DNA of 64,000 nucleotides from Alphaproteobacteria bacterium UBA6411. Its GTDB lineage: Bacteria > Pseudomonadota > Alphaproteobacteria > CAAGCB01 > CAG-977. Position numbers and translations under genes: made by a program. The notes below the pieces were generated by a model. That model saw only the letters and a program-made list of their open reading frames with translations. It did not search any database and was not told where the DNA came from. Shown piece by piece: positions 48,525-57,056 of this stretch. Location of the stretch: contig DJPN01000001.1 of NCBI GenBank assembly GCA_002438565.1, positions 4,350 through 68,349 of the forward strand, read 5' to 3'. Every line of letters begins with the position of its first letter. Position 1 is the first letter of the stretch.

Positions 48525-50729
48525 ATGTCGGACAAGAATCAACCAAATAAACACAGAATCCAAGTTTTACTGCCCGCCCCGCCCGCGGGACCGTTCGACT
48601 ATGCCTTGCCGCAGGGCGCGGAAATCCCCGCTTCGGGCAGTTTTGTGCGCGTTCCGTTCGGGCGGCGGACTTTGACGGGCGTCGTGTGGGGCGATTCGCA
48701 AAACGAATCGAAAATTCCCGACTCTAAGCTGAAAGAAGTCCAGAAGATTTACGCCCTGCCGCCGATGAGCGCCGACAACCGCCGCTTTGTCGACTGGGTG
48801 GCGAACTATACTTTGTCCCCGAACGGCGCGGTTTTGAAAATGGCGATGAGCATGGACGACGTGTTCGCGGGCGTGGGCGAAACGACGGGACTGGTCAGAA
48901 CGGCTTTGACCGCCGCGCCGAATTTCCGCTGGACGGACGCACGCAAAAAAGCGTACGAAGCGGCAAGCGGCGTTCCCTGTTCCGCCGCGGATTTGGCGCA
49001 AAAGGCAGGGGTGTCGCCCGCCGTTGTCGCGGGGTTGGCGCAAGCGGGATTTTTGGCGCGCGTGCCGATGAAGCCGATAACTTTTCAACAGCCGAATCCG
49101 TATTTGGCGGGCGTTGCGCTTTCGCCCGAACAAACGGCGGCGGCAAACGCTTTGTCCGAAAAGGTCGGCAAAGGTTTTTCCGCAACCGTGCTGAACGGCG
49201 TTACGGGGTCGGGCAAAACGGAAGTGTACTTCGACGCGGTTGCGCAGGCGTTGAAAGACGGCAAACAGGTTTTGGTGCTGCTGCCCGAAATCGGCTTGAC
49301 GGGACAATGGCTTGAAAGGTTTGAACGCCGCTTCGGCGTCAAGCCCGCGCAATGGCATTCGGATTTGCCGCAGCGCGTCCGCCGCGAAACGTGGAAAGGC
49401 GTTCTGTCGGGCGAAGTCAAAGTCGTCGCCGGCGCGCGGTCGGCTCTGTTTCTGCCGTATCCCGATTTGGGATTGATTATCGTCGACGAAGAACACGATT
49501 CGTCTTACAAGCAGGAGGACGGCGTGATTTATCATGCCCGCGACATGGCGGTCGTGCGCGCGAAAATCGCCGAAATCCCCGTGATTTTGTCATCGGCGAC
49601 CCCGTCGCTGGAAACCTGCGTCAACGTCAAGCAGGGCAAGTATGCCGAAATCGTGCTGAAAAACCGTTTCGGCGCGGCGGTTCTGCCCGAAATGAACTTG
49701 ATTGACATGCGCCGCTTTCCGCCGCAAAACACGGACACTTTAAAAAGCTTTCTGTCGCCCGTGCTGGTCGACGAAATCGGCAAAACATTGGAAAAAGGCG
49801 ACCAAGCCCTGCTGTTTTTAAACCGTCGAGGATATGCGCCTTTGGTGCTGTGCCGCAAATGCGGCTACCGCTTTCAATGCCCGCACTGCGCGGCGTGGCT
49901 GGTCGAGCATCGGTCGGGAAATTCGCTGGTGTGCCACCATTGCGGCTACAGTATTCCGAAACCGTCCGCCTGCCCCGTATGCGGAGAATCCGACAGTTTG
50001 ACGGCGTGCGGACCGGGAGTCGAGCGCATCAGCGAAGAAGCGGCGCTTCGCTTTCCCGATGCCAAACAGCTGGTTGTGTCGGGCGATTTGAACGTTACGG
50101 CGGCGGAAATGGCGGAACTGATGCGGCAAATTCACGACCGCGAGGTCGACTTGATTATCGGCACGCAGATTTTAACCAAAGGTCACCATTTTCCGCATTT
50201 GACTCTGGTCGGGGTCGTGGATGCGGACTTGGGGCTTGCGGGCGGGGATTTGCGCGCGGGCGAACGGACATATCAAATGCTTGACCAAGTCGCGGGACGC
50301 GCGGGGCGCGCCGACAAAAAGGGCAAAGTGTTTTTACAGACGTACGACCCCGACAACCAAGTGATTCAAGCGCTTGTGTCCCGCGAACGCGAAGCTTTTC
50401 TGGACGCGGAGGCGCAGGGGCGCGAATTGCTGAAAATGCCGCCGTTCGGACGGCTGGCGGCGCTGATTGTGTCGGCGGCAAAGGAAGAAACGGCACAGGG
50501 CGCGGCGGCGTATCTGGGACGGATTGCGCCGACGGGGTCGGGCATTCGCGTTTTGGGTCCCGCGCCAGCGCCGCTGGCTCTGCTTCGCGGCAAATACCGC
50601 TACCGCCTGCTGCTGCAAACCGCAAAGCACATCCGCATCCAAGACGTGCTGAAAGACTGGCTTTCCAAAGCGTCCCTGCCCTCGACCGTCCGCGTGCGCG
50701 TTGACATCGACCCGTACAGCTTTTTCTGA
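48525..50729 (+). CDS. priA: Primosomal protein N' (PriA helicase)
   Basis: 734 aa helicase that restarts stalled replication forks. An N-terminal 3'-DNA-binding domain starts IQVLLPAPPAGPFDYALP. Walker A is GVTGSGKT, DEEH box IIVDEEHDSSYKQEDG, and paired zinc motifs CRKCGYRFQCPHC...CHHCGY...CPVCG. GRAGRADKKGKV is the conserved helicase motif VI region. Divergent from tal. A small RNA gene begins about 60 bp after the stop. Confidence 0.96.
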   Translation: MSDKNQPNKHRIQVLLPAPPAGPFDYALPQGAEIPASGSFVRVPFGRRTLTGVVWGDSQNESKIPDSKLKEVQKIYALPPMSADNRRFVDWVANYTLSPNGAVLKMAMSMDDVFAGVGETTGLVRTALTAAPNFRWTDARKKAYEAASGVPCSAADLAQKAGVSPAVVAGLAQAGFLARVPMKPITFQQPNPYLAGVALSPEQTAAANALSEKVGKGFSATVLNGVTGSGKTEVYFDAVAQALKDGKQVLVLLPEIGLTGQWLERFERRFGVKPAQWHSDLPQRVRRETWKGVLSGEVKVVAGARSALFLPYPDLGLIIVDEEHDSSYKQEDGVIYHARDMAVVRAKIAEIPVILSSATPSLETCVNVKQGKYAEIVLKNRFGAAVLPEMNLIDMRRFPPQNTDTLKSFLSPVLVDEIGKTLEKGDQALLFLNRRGYAPLVLCRKCGYRFQCPHCAAWLVEHRSGNSLVCHHCGYSIPKPSACPVCGESDSLTACGPGVERISEEAALRFPDAKQLVVSGDLNVTAAEMAELMRQIHDREVDLIIGTQILTKGHHFPHLTLVGVVDADLGLAGGDLRAGERTYQMLDQVAGRAGRADKKGKVFLQTYDPDNQVIQALVSREREAFLDAEAQGRELLKMPPFGRLAALIVSAAKEETAQGAAAYLGRIAPTGSGIRVLGPAPAPLALLRGKYRYRLLLQTAKHIRIQDVLKDWLSKASLPSTVRVRVDIDPYSFF

Positions 50730-50754
50730 TTCAAGCCCCCTGCGTGACATTTTC

Positions 50755-50783
50755 TTGACAAACAACGTTTTAAAACGTATATT
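50755..50783 (+). promoter_or_regulatory. Strong sigma-70 promoter of the Abi-linked small RNA
   Basis: TTGACA (50755-50760), exact 17-bp spacer, TATATT (50778-50783). This is the best promoter in the window. The expected start is near 50790. Confidence 0.85.
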
Positions 50784-50789
50784 CTCTAT

Positions 50790-50870
50790 CAGAAAGATGG
50801 GATATATACTGCATTAAGCTTTTTTAAGCAGGGTTTTGCCTGATTGCAGTTGAGCGCCCATCTATTTTTT
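50790..50870 (+). ncRNA. Structured small RNA next to the Abi_2 gene (abiF-RNA-like)
   Basis: About 80 nt with its own promoter. Outer stem AGATGGG/CCCATCT (50795-50801 with 50857-50863), inner stem ACTGCA/TGCAGT (50808-50813 with 50845-50850), apical hairpins CAGG/CCTG (829-832 with 839-842) and a GCTT/AAGC pairing around 818-829. A T-run follows the outer stem, so transcription ends there. Runs convergently into the 3' end of the Abi_2 gene. An 'abiF RNA motif' located downstream of Abi_2-type genes has been described, and RNA antitoxins for such proteins are known; membership here is inferred. Confidence 0.8.
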
Positions 50871-51529
50871 TATCTGAAATATCCAAGACTTTTTCCTTTG
50901 GCATATTTCTCGTCAAAGTCGTCAATCCGCTTGATTTGTTTTAAAACAGCATTCGCATTCATATCGCGGATTAGCTTATAAATCATATTGTGAATTCGTG
51001 CGGGTTCGTTCAGCGCATCTTCAACAGTTATCAAAGAACCATAGTGAAACACTTTGTTTCTGTACATGCGAATCCTGTTGATACGTTCGTAAACGCGTCC
51101 AGAAACCAAAGTTTCTTTTGTGCAGTCGAAAATTTCTTTCAGTATTGTCGGATATTTGTTCCATACTGTTTTTTTATAGGCAGACGAAAAAAGATACGCC
51201 CAAAATCCGAAAGTCAGTTCCGAAATGATGTGATTTTTGTTATTCGGGTCTTTTTGCGCATCCGTAATAAGTCTTTTTCTGATTTTTTGAAAAGTATCCG
51301 CATTTTTTCCGATTTGATAATCGGGATTGAAAATCCAGTCCTCGCCCAAATGTTTGGAAAACACGGCATCGATTTTGTTGCGCAGGATAATTTCGAAATA
51401 GCTTAAAGACTGATAAAAGCTTTCAGCCAATTCCGAGTTGTACAAATGCGCCGCAAACGCTTCTTCCGCGGACGGCTTGTTGTATTTAGCCAGTCTGCGC
51501 GCCGAGATTAAAGTTTCAATTTCGTTCAT
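50870..51529 (-). CDS. Abi_2-family (AbiD/AbiF-like) HEPN protein
   Basis: 219 aa. The family pattern is clear: YNSELAESFYQSLSYFEIILRNKID, ELTFGFWAYLFS (104-115) and RIRMYRNKVFHYG, where R157-x4-H162 is the HEPN RNase motif. Abi_2 proteins abort phage infection. AbiF-type members form toxin-antitoxin pairs with a neighbouring RNA and are proposed relatives of Cas13 effectors. Its stop coincides with the terminator of the convergent small RNA. AT-rich relative to priA and ppx, consistent with acquisition. Confidence 0.87.
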   Translation of the reverse strand: MNEIETLISARRLAKYNKPSAEEAFAAHLYNSELAESFYQSLSYFEIILRNKIDAVFSKHLGEDWIFNPDYQIGKNADTFQKIRKRLITDAQKDPNNKNHIISELTFGFWAYLFSSAYKKTVWNKYPTILKEIFDCTKETLVSGRVYERINRIRMYRNKVFHYGSLITVEDALNEPARIHNMIYKLIRDMNANAVLKQIKRIDDFDEKYAKGKSLGYFR

Positions 51530-51693
51530 GCGTTCCGCCTTGGTTGATTAACCGAAAATATATCGGATTCCGTTTTTGTTCGCAAGCCGCAAATGAAACG
51601 GCGGATTACGCGCGGTCTTTCGTTTTCGGGATAGCTTTTTATAAAAAAATCGCTTATAGTGCGGACAGTCAACGAACCAAGGGAGCTTTGCGC

Positions 51694-52728
51694 ATGAAAA
51701 AACCGTATAAAAAGCGTTTTTCAAAGCCCTTGGCGTACAAAAAATCCTTTCAAAAACCGAAAGCGCCGACGTTCGCCGCCATTGATTTGGGAACGACGAA
51801 CTGCCGTTTGCTGATTGCGACGCCGACCCCCGCGGGGTTTGCCGTGCGCGAAACGTTTTCGCGAATCACCCGATTGGGCGAAGGATTGATTTCCACGGGT
51901 AGCCTGTCCGAACGCGCGATGAAGCGCACGATTTCCGCGCTGAAGCTCTGCGCCAAAAAACTGGAAAAATACCGTTTGGCGGGAACGCGCTTTGTCGCGA
52001 CCGAAGCCTGCCGCCGCGCCAAAAACGGGGCGGAATTCGTCAAGCGCGTCAAAAAAGAGGCGGGCATCGACCTTGAAATCATTTCGTTCGAGGAAGAATG
52101 CCGTCTGGGCGTCGCGGGATGCGTGCCGCTCATCAACCGCAAAATCCGCCACGCTTTGGTGTTCGACATCGGCGGCGGGTCGACCGAAGTGTCGTGGGCG
52201 AAAATCGACGACAGCAACACCGTTTGTCTGGAGGGGGCCTTGTCGTTCCCCTTGGGCGTTATCACGGTGTCCGAGGGCTTTACGGGCAAAGGCTTGTCAT
52301 CCGCCGCCTATCGCGCCGTGGTCGGCAAAGTCGTTTCCTATCTGCAGCCGTTCGAGGATAAATTCGGCATCGCCGACGTCATCGCGCAGGGCGACGTTCA
52401 GATGATTGCCATGTCGGGGACGGTGACGACCATCGGGGCGTTCCACTTGGGACTGCCCGAATACAACCGCGCCGTGGTAGACGGACTGGCGCTCAGCTAC
52501 GACGATTTGGCGAAAGCGAAACGCAAGCTTGAAAAACTGCCCTTTACGGAAAAAGAATCGCATCCCTGCATCGGCCCCCAGCGCGCGGATTTGACTTTGC
52601 CGGGATGCGCGATTTTGCAGGGAATTTGCGAAATGTGGCCCATCGGCGAAGTCACAATCGCCGACCGCGGACTGCGCGAAGGCGTTTTGCTGGATTTGAT
52701 TCGCCTGCACGGGAAAGAAAAGAAATGA
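51694..52728 (+). CDS. Ppx/GppA phosphatase family protein
   Basis: 344 aa. ASKHA-fold phosphatase: AIDLGTTNCRLLIATP (31-46), RFVATEACRRAKNG, FDIGGGSTEVSW, MSGTVTTIGAF. Hydrolyses polyphosphate or pppGpp; the substrate cannot be told from motifs. Basic N-terminal leader (KKPYKKRFSKPLAYKKSFQK) as in alphaproteobacterial members. Start after GGGAG at 51694. ATG of rlmE overlaps its stop by 4 bp, an arrangement typical of alphaproteobacteria. Confidence 0.9.
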   Translation: MKKPYKKRFSKPLAYKKSFQKPKAPTFAAIDLGTTNCRLLIATPTPAGFAVRETFSRITRLGEGLISTGSLSERAMKRTISALKLCAKKLEKYRLAGTRFVATEACRRAKNGAEFVKRVKKEAGIDLEIISFEEECRLGVAGCVPLINRKIRHALVFDIGGGSTEVSWAKIDDSNTVCLEGALSFPLGVITVSEGFTGKGLSSAAYRAVVGKVVSYLQPFEDKFGIADVIAQGDVQMIAMSGTVTTIGAFHLGLPEYNRAVVDGLALSYDDLAKAKRKLEKLPFTEKESHPCIGPQRADLTLPGCAILQGICEMWPIGEVTIADRGLREGVLLDLIRLHGKEKK

Positions 52729-53402
52729 ACAAAAATCAGCCTCACATGCTTGCCAAGCACGTCAAAACGGCAAAAAAGCGTTCTTCGTCGTCAACTCAAT
52801 GGCTGAACAGGCAGTTGAACGATCCGTACGTCGCCATGGCGAAACAGGCGGGATACCGCGCGCGTTCGGCGTTCAAACTGATTGAACTGAACGACAAATT
52901 CCACTTCTTAAAGGCGGGCAAGCGTGTCGTCGATTTGGGCGCGGCGCCCGGCGGGTGGACGCAAATCGCGGTGCGCGAAGTCAAATCGACGCCGGAAAAT
53001 CCGCTGGTCGTCGGGCTTGATTTGTTGGAAATGGCTCCGATTCCCGGGGCGAAAACGACACAGCTTGATTTCTTGGACGACCGCGCGCCCGACGTGCTGA
53101 AAGAAATGCTGGGCGGACACAAAGCCGACGTGGTGCTGAGCGATATGGCGCCGAACACCACGGGAATGAGCGAAATCGACCATTTGCGGATTATGGGACT
53201 GCTGGAAACGGCGTACGCTTTCGCGTGCGAGATTTTAAACGCGGACGGCGTATTCGTTGCCAAGATTTTCCAAGGCGGCACCGAGCAAAACCTGCTGGCG
53301 GAAATGAAACGCCGCTTTGCCGTCGTCAAACACGCCAAACCGCCCGCCAGCCGCAAGGAATCGTCCGAATTTTACGTTGTCGCGACAGGATTCAAAGGAT
53401 AA
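52725..53402 (+). CDS. rlmE: 23S rRNA (uridine-2'-O-)-methyltransferase RlmE (FtsJ/RrmJ)
   Basis: 225 aa. Methylates U2552 of 23S rRNA. YRARSAFKLIELNDKFHFL with the catalytic Lys, VVDLGAAPGGWTQIA (motif I), VVLSDMAPNTTG (catalytic Asp), and VFVAKIFQGG (second Lys). ATG overlaps the ppx stop. The next gene begins 3 bp after its stop. Strong family match. Confidence 0.95.
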   Translation: MNKNQPHMLAKHVKTAKKRSSSSTQWLNRQLNDPYVAMAKQAGYRARSAFKLIELNDKFHFLKAGKRVVDLGAAPGGWTQIAVREVKSTPENPLVVGLDLLEMAPIPGAKTTQLDFLDDRAPDVLKEMLGGHKADVVLSDMAPNTTGMSEIDHLRIMGLLETAYAFACEILNADGVFVAKIFQGGTEQNLLAEMKRRFAVVKHAKPPASRKESSEFYVVATGFKG

Positions 53403-53405
53403 AAA

Positions 53406-54593
53406 ATGCAAGACGCCGCCCGCATCGCCGCCGTTATCGACGCGTTGGAACAGATTTTCAAATTTGAACAGCCCGCCGACAACACGCTGAATTTGTATTT
53501 CCGCACACACCACTACATCGGCAGCAAAGACCGCCGTTTTGTCGCGGAAACCGTCTGGGCGGCCGTGCGCCGTTACGGGCGGTATTCCGCTTTGTGCAAA
53601 AAGCTGACGGCGCGCATCGCCGCCGCTTTGTATTTGCAGGAAATCGGGCTTTCCCCCGACGATTACTTCACGGGCGAACAGTACGCGCCCGAACCGTTAA
53701 AGGATGACGAACGCGTCGAATACAAAGAGCTTTCGCCGCTGCTGGAATGTCCGGAATGGCTGAAAAACAAACTGGACATCGCCGACATTTCCGCCATGAC
53801 CGAACCCGCGGCGACCGATTTGCGCGTCAATACTTTGAAAACAACGCGGGACAAGGTGCTGAAAGAACTGGAAGATTTCGCCCCCGAACCGACGCCCTTT
53901 TCCCCGATTGGCATCCGTTTGCAGGGACGCCCGCAAGTCACATCCCTGCCCGCTTTTATCGACGGACGTGTCGAATTGCAGGACGAAGGGTCGCAAATCG
54001 CGGCTTTGCTGACGCAAGCCAAAGCGGGCGATTTGATTTTGGACTGGTGCGCGGGCGCGGGCGGCAAAACGCTTGCCATGGCGGCGATGACGCAAAACAG
54101 CGGCGTTGTGTACGCTGTCGATTTGAACACGAAACGCCTGCGCGATTTGCCCGACAGAGCGGCGCGTTCGGGCGCGCGGAACATTGTCGTTCTGACCGAC
54201 TACAAAAATTTGAAATCGGGATATGATTTAGTGCTGGTTGACGCACCCTGCACGGGTACGGGAACATGGCGCAGATCGCCCGACGCGCGCTGGCGCGCAA
54301 GCAAAAAGCAATCCGCGGAACTGATTAAAACGCAGCGCGACATCTTGGAAAAAGCGGCAAAATCCGTCAAATCCGGCGGGCGGCTGTTTTACATCACCTG
54401 TTCGCTGGATGCGGCGGAAAACGACGAACAAATCGCGGCTTTTTTGAAAAAACACAAGGATTTCAAGCTGGAAAACCTTGCCCCCGTTTTTGAAAAAATC
54501 ACGGGAAAAACAATTTTGACGCCCGTTGTGCACTTAACGCCGTCCGCGTTCGGCACGGACGGATTTTTTGCCGCTTCGATGATTAAAGCTTGA
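53406..54593 (+). CDS. RsmB/NOP-family RNA (cytosine-5) methyltransferase
   Basis: 395 aa. The C-terminal two thirds form the methyltransferase: DLILDWCAGAGGKTLAMAAM (motif I), VDAPCTGTGTWRRSPDARWR (catalytic Cys) and RLFYITCSLDAAEND (second Cys). The N-terminal region, about 110 residues, is helical and may bind RNA like the NusB-like domain of RsmB. Likely a 16S rRNA m5C methyltransferase; exact site not deducible. Follows rlmE by 3 bp in one operon. Convergent with the MsbA gene, no spacer. Confidence 0.9.
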   Translation: MQDAARIAAVIDALEQIFKFEQPADNTLNLYFRTHHYIGSKDRRFVAETVWAAVRRYGRYSALCKKLTARIAAALYLQEIGLSPDDYFTGEQYAPEPLKDDERVEYKELSPLLECPEWLKNKLDIADISAMTEPAATDLRVNTLKTTRDKVLKELEDFAPEPTPFSPIGIRLQGRPQVTSLPAFIDGRVELQDEGSQIAALLTQAKAGDLILDWCAGAGGKTLAMAAMTQNSGVVYAVDLNTKRLRDLPDRAARSGARNIVVLTDYKNLKSGYDLVLVDAPCTGTGTWRRSPDARWRASKKQSAELIKTQRDILEKAAKSVKSGGRLFYITCSLDAAENDEQIAAFLKKHKDFKLENLAPVFEKITGKTILTPVVHLTPSAFGTDGFFAASMIKA

Positions 54594-56378
54594 TTACTCC
54601 GCTTTTCTGTACTGGATACGGTACATCTGGGCGTATACACCGTCCAAAGCGACCAATTCGGCATGCGTCCCCTGTTCGACGATTTCGCCTTCGTCAAACA
54701 CATAAATCCTGTCGGCGTTGATAATCGTGGACAATCTGTGCGCGATGACAACCGTCGTGCGGTTTTTCATCAACTGCTCCAACGAGTTTTGAACGACGCT
54801 TTCCGATTTGGAATCCAACGCCGCCGTAGCTTCGTCCAACAACAGAAGCGGGGCGTTTTTCAACATCGCGCGGGCAATGGAAATCATTTGCCGCTGTCCG
54901 CCCGACAATCCCGATCCCTGTTCGCCCAAAACCGTATCGTATCCGTCTTCCATTCCCATGATGAAATCATGAGCGGCGGCGGCTTTGGCGGCGGCGACAA
55001 TCTGTTCGTCCGTGGCGTCGGGCGTGCCGTAGCGAATATTGTTTTTAATCGTGTCATGGAACAAAATGACGTCTTGGGATACATAGGCCGTCTGTTTGCG
55101 CAGGCTTTCCAAAGTAACATCCTTGACATTCTGACCGTCAATCAGAACTTCGCCCGCATCGGGATCGTAAAAACGCGGAATAAAGTTTATCATTGTCGAT
55201 TTGCCCGATCCCGAATGACCGACAAAAGCAACGGTCTGGTTGGGTTCGCAATGAACGGTTGCGTTCTTCAACACAGGGCGTTCGCCGTCATAGGAAAACG
55301 ACAGGCGGTTCATGTCGATGCGTCCCGTCGTGATTTCAAGCGGTTTTGCATCGGCTTTGTCGCGAATGGACGGCACGATATCCAGCATGGCGAACAGGCG
55401 CTGCATGGAAACGACGCCCTGCTGCAGGGTCATGTGCAGCGTCGCCAAATTTTTCATCGGCTTGTACGCCGCGACAATCGCCAGCAAAAACACCATAAAG
55501 TTGCCCGCCGTCATCGTTCCCGCCGTGATTTTGTATCCGCCGTATCCCAAAGTCGCCGCCATGCCGACACCGCCGACGAATTCCATCAGCGGATGCTGCA
55601 AAGCGTTGATGACAGCCATTGAAAACTGCAGTTTGTTTTGAACTTCGATTGTTTTTTTGACGCCGTTGAATTCCAGTTGTTCGGTGCAGTAGGATTTGAC
55701 GATTTTGATGCTTTTGAACGTTTGGGTGATTTGGTCGAAAAACCCTTCGCCGACTTCGCGGCTTTTTTTGAATTTTTTACGCATTTTTTTGCCGAAAATG
55801 ACAATCGGCCAAATTGCGGCGGGAAACACAAAAAACACGACGCACGCCATTTCAAAAGACTGGAAAAACATCAGCAGAACCAAAAAGAACACCGACGCCG
55901 AATCCCGCACAAACGTGGTCAGACTGCCCAAAACCGCCCCCTGCACCGTGGAAACGTCCGATCCGAAGCGGGTCAAAATTTCGCCCAAAGTGTGGGATTG
56001 GAAAAATTTGTTGTCCATATAAATCAGTTTTTTAAACACGTCGTACTGCATGTCGCGGATGACGCCGATGGACAGTTTGGTCATGACCAAAGACTGGGAA
56101 TAGCTGAAAACGCCTTTCAAAAAATACAGCGCCAGAATAACCAGTCCGATATGCCCCAGCATTTGACGGTTTTTGTCAATGAACACCTTGTCAAAGATGG
56201 GCTTCAGCTGGCTGACCAGCAAAGCGTCGAAACTGGACGCAATCAGCATTAAAACAATCGACAGCGCCAGCATTTTCCATTTCGGCGCGACGTACGTCAT
56301 CCAGACGCGTTTGTACATCAGGATGTTTTCTTTGTTCAAAGCGGGCAGATCTTTGTTTTTTTTCTTGAAAAAAGCCAT
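54594..56378 (-). CDS. MsbA-type ABC exporter
   Basis: 594 aa half-transporter: six-TM domain followed by ATPase. Walker A GHSGSGKST, signature LSGGQRQMISIARA, Walker B LLLLDEATAALD, and H-loop VIAHRL. Overall closest to MsbA, the lipid A-core flippase, by length and layout, though other lipid or drug exporters share it. Start at MAFFKKKNKD; a TTG 36 bp upstream keeps the frame open but has no family support. Stop abuts the rsmB-like gene. Confidence 0.85.
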   Translation of the reverse strand: MAFFKKKNKDLPALNKENILMYKRVWMTYVAPKWKMLALSIVLMLIASSFDALLVSQLKPIFDKVFIDKNRQMLGHIGLVILALYFLKGVFSYSQSLVMTKLSIGVIRDMQYDVFKKLIYMDNKFFQSHTLGEILTRFGSDVSTVQGAVLGSLTTFVRDSASVFFLVLLMFFQSFEMACVVFFVFPAAIWPIVIFGKKMRKKFKKSREVGEGFFDQITQTFKSIKIVKSYCTEQLEFNGVKKTIEVQNKLQFSMAVINALQHPLMEFVGGVGMAATLGYGGYKITAGTMTAGNFMVFLLAIVAAYKPMKNLATLHMTLQQGVVSMQRLFAMLDIVPSIRDKADAKPLEITTGRIDMNRLSFSYDGERPVLKNATVHCEPNQTVAFVGHSGSGKSTMINFIPRFYDPDAGEVLIDGQNVKDVTLESLRKQTAYVSQDVILFHDTIKNNIRYGTPDATDEQIVAAAKAAAAHDFIMGMEDGYDTVLGEQGSGLSGGQRQMISIARAMLKNAPLLLLDEATAALDSKSESVVQNSLEQLMKNRTTVVIAHRLSTIINADRIYVFDEGEIVEQGTHAELVALDGVYAQMYRIQYRKAE

Positions 56379-56448
56379 GGTTTCATTCGCAAATTCAGTT
56401 GGTTTCGCAAACAATCAATAAAGGATAAAGGTTAAAAAAGCAACCAAC

Positions 56449-56472
56449 AAAAAACCCTGCGCAAGGCAGGGT
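56449..56472 (-). terminator. Terminator of tRNA-His
   Basis: Minus strand: CCCTGC/GCAGGG stem with 5-nt loop then TTTTTT, seven bases past the CCA of the tRNA. Confidence 0.88.
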
Positions 56473-56478
56473 CGAATA

Positions 56479-56556
56479 TGGGGCGAGAGATGAGACTTGA
56501 ACTCACGACATCCGGATCCACAATCCGGCGCTCTAACCAACTGAGCTACACTCGCC
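56479..56556 (-). tRNA. tRNA-His (anticodon GUG)
   Basis: Minus strand. The extra 5' G (G-1) faces C73, the identity element of tRNA-His. D-arm, anticodon stem CCGGA/TCCGG with loop TTGTGGA (anticodon GTG), T-arm GTGAG-TTCAAGT-CTCAT and encoded CCA. One U-U mismatch is seen in the acceptor stem (position 6-67), tolerable. Confidence 0.96.
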
Positions 56557-56670
56557 ATCAAAGGAATTTCCTTTTATCTGTTTTTTTGCTCTCTGTCAAC
56601 CCCTATTTTTAACAAGTTTTCTGTTTATAAATCGCGGATTTTCGTGTATTTTTGGAGGCGGAGGCGTTTG

Positions 56671-57009
56671 ATGAAAAAAATTGAAGCGATTATCAAGCCG
56701 TTTAAACTGGACGAGGTCAAGGACGCTTTGCAGGAAATCGACGTGCAGGGCATCACGGTCACCGAAGTCAAAGGTTACGGCCGGCAAAAAGGTCACACCG
56801 AATTGTACCGCGGCGCGGAATACGTCGTTGACTTTGTTCCCAAAATCAAACTGGAAACCGTCGTTGAAGACGAACGCGTCGAACAGGTAATCGAAACAAT
56901 CGTTCAGACGGCGCACACCGGAAAAATCGGCGACGGCAAAATCTTTGTTTCGCCGGTGGACGACGCGATTCGCATTCGCACGGGCGAAAGAGGCGAAGAC
57001 GCAATATAA
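56671..57009 (+). CDS. glnB: Nitrogen regulatory protein P-II
   Basis: 112 aa trimeric signal protein sensing 2-oxoglutarate and ATP/ADP. MKKIEAIIKPFKLDEVKDAL; T-loop VKGYGRQKGHTELYRGAEY with uridylylation Tyr51; TGKIGDGKIFV; IRTGERGEDAI. Start after GGAGG at 56671. glnA follows 47 bp downstream: the alphaproteobacterial glnBA operon. No clear -24/-12 promoter was seen upstream. Confidence 0.95.
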   Translation: MKKIEAIIKPFKLDEVKDALQEIDVQGITVTEVKGYGRQKGHTELYRGAEYVVDFVPKIKLETVVEDERVEQVIETIVQTAHTGKIGDGKIFVSPVDDAIRIRTGERGEDAI

Positions 57010-57056
57010 ACTTATACCCTCCGCGATGCGGAGACTTTTAAAAGGGAAATAAAATC

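Noticed and set aside
56557..56670. Sigma-54 (-24/-12) promoter for glnB
   Set aside because: No GG-N10-GC element with matching context was found; the stretch is AT-rich with only weak sigma-70-like hexamers.
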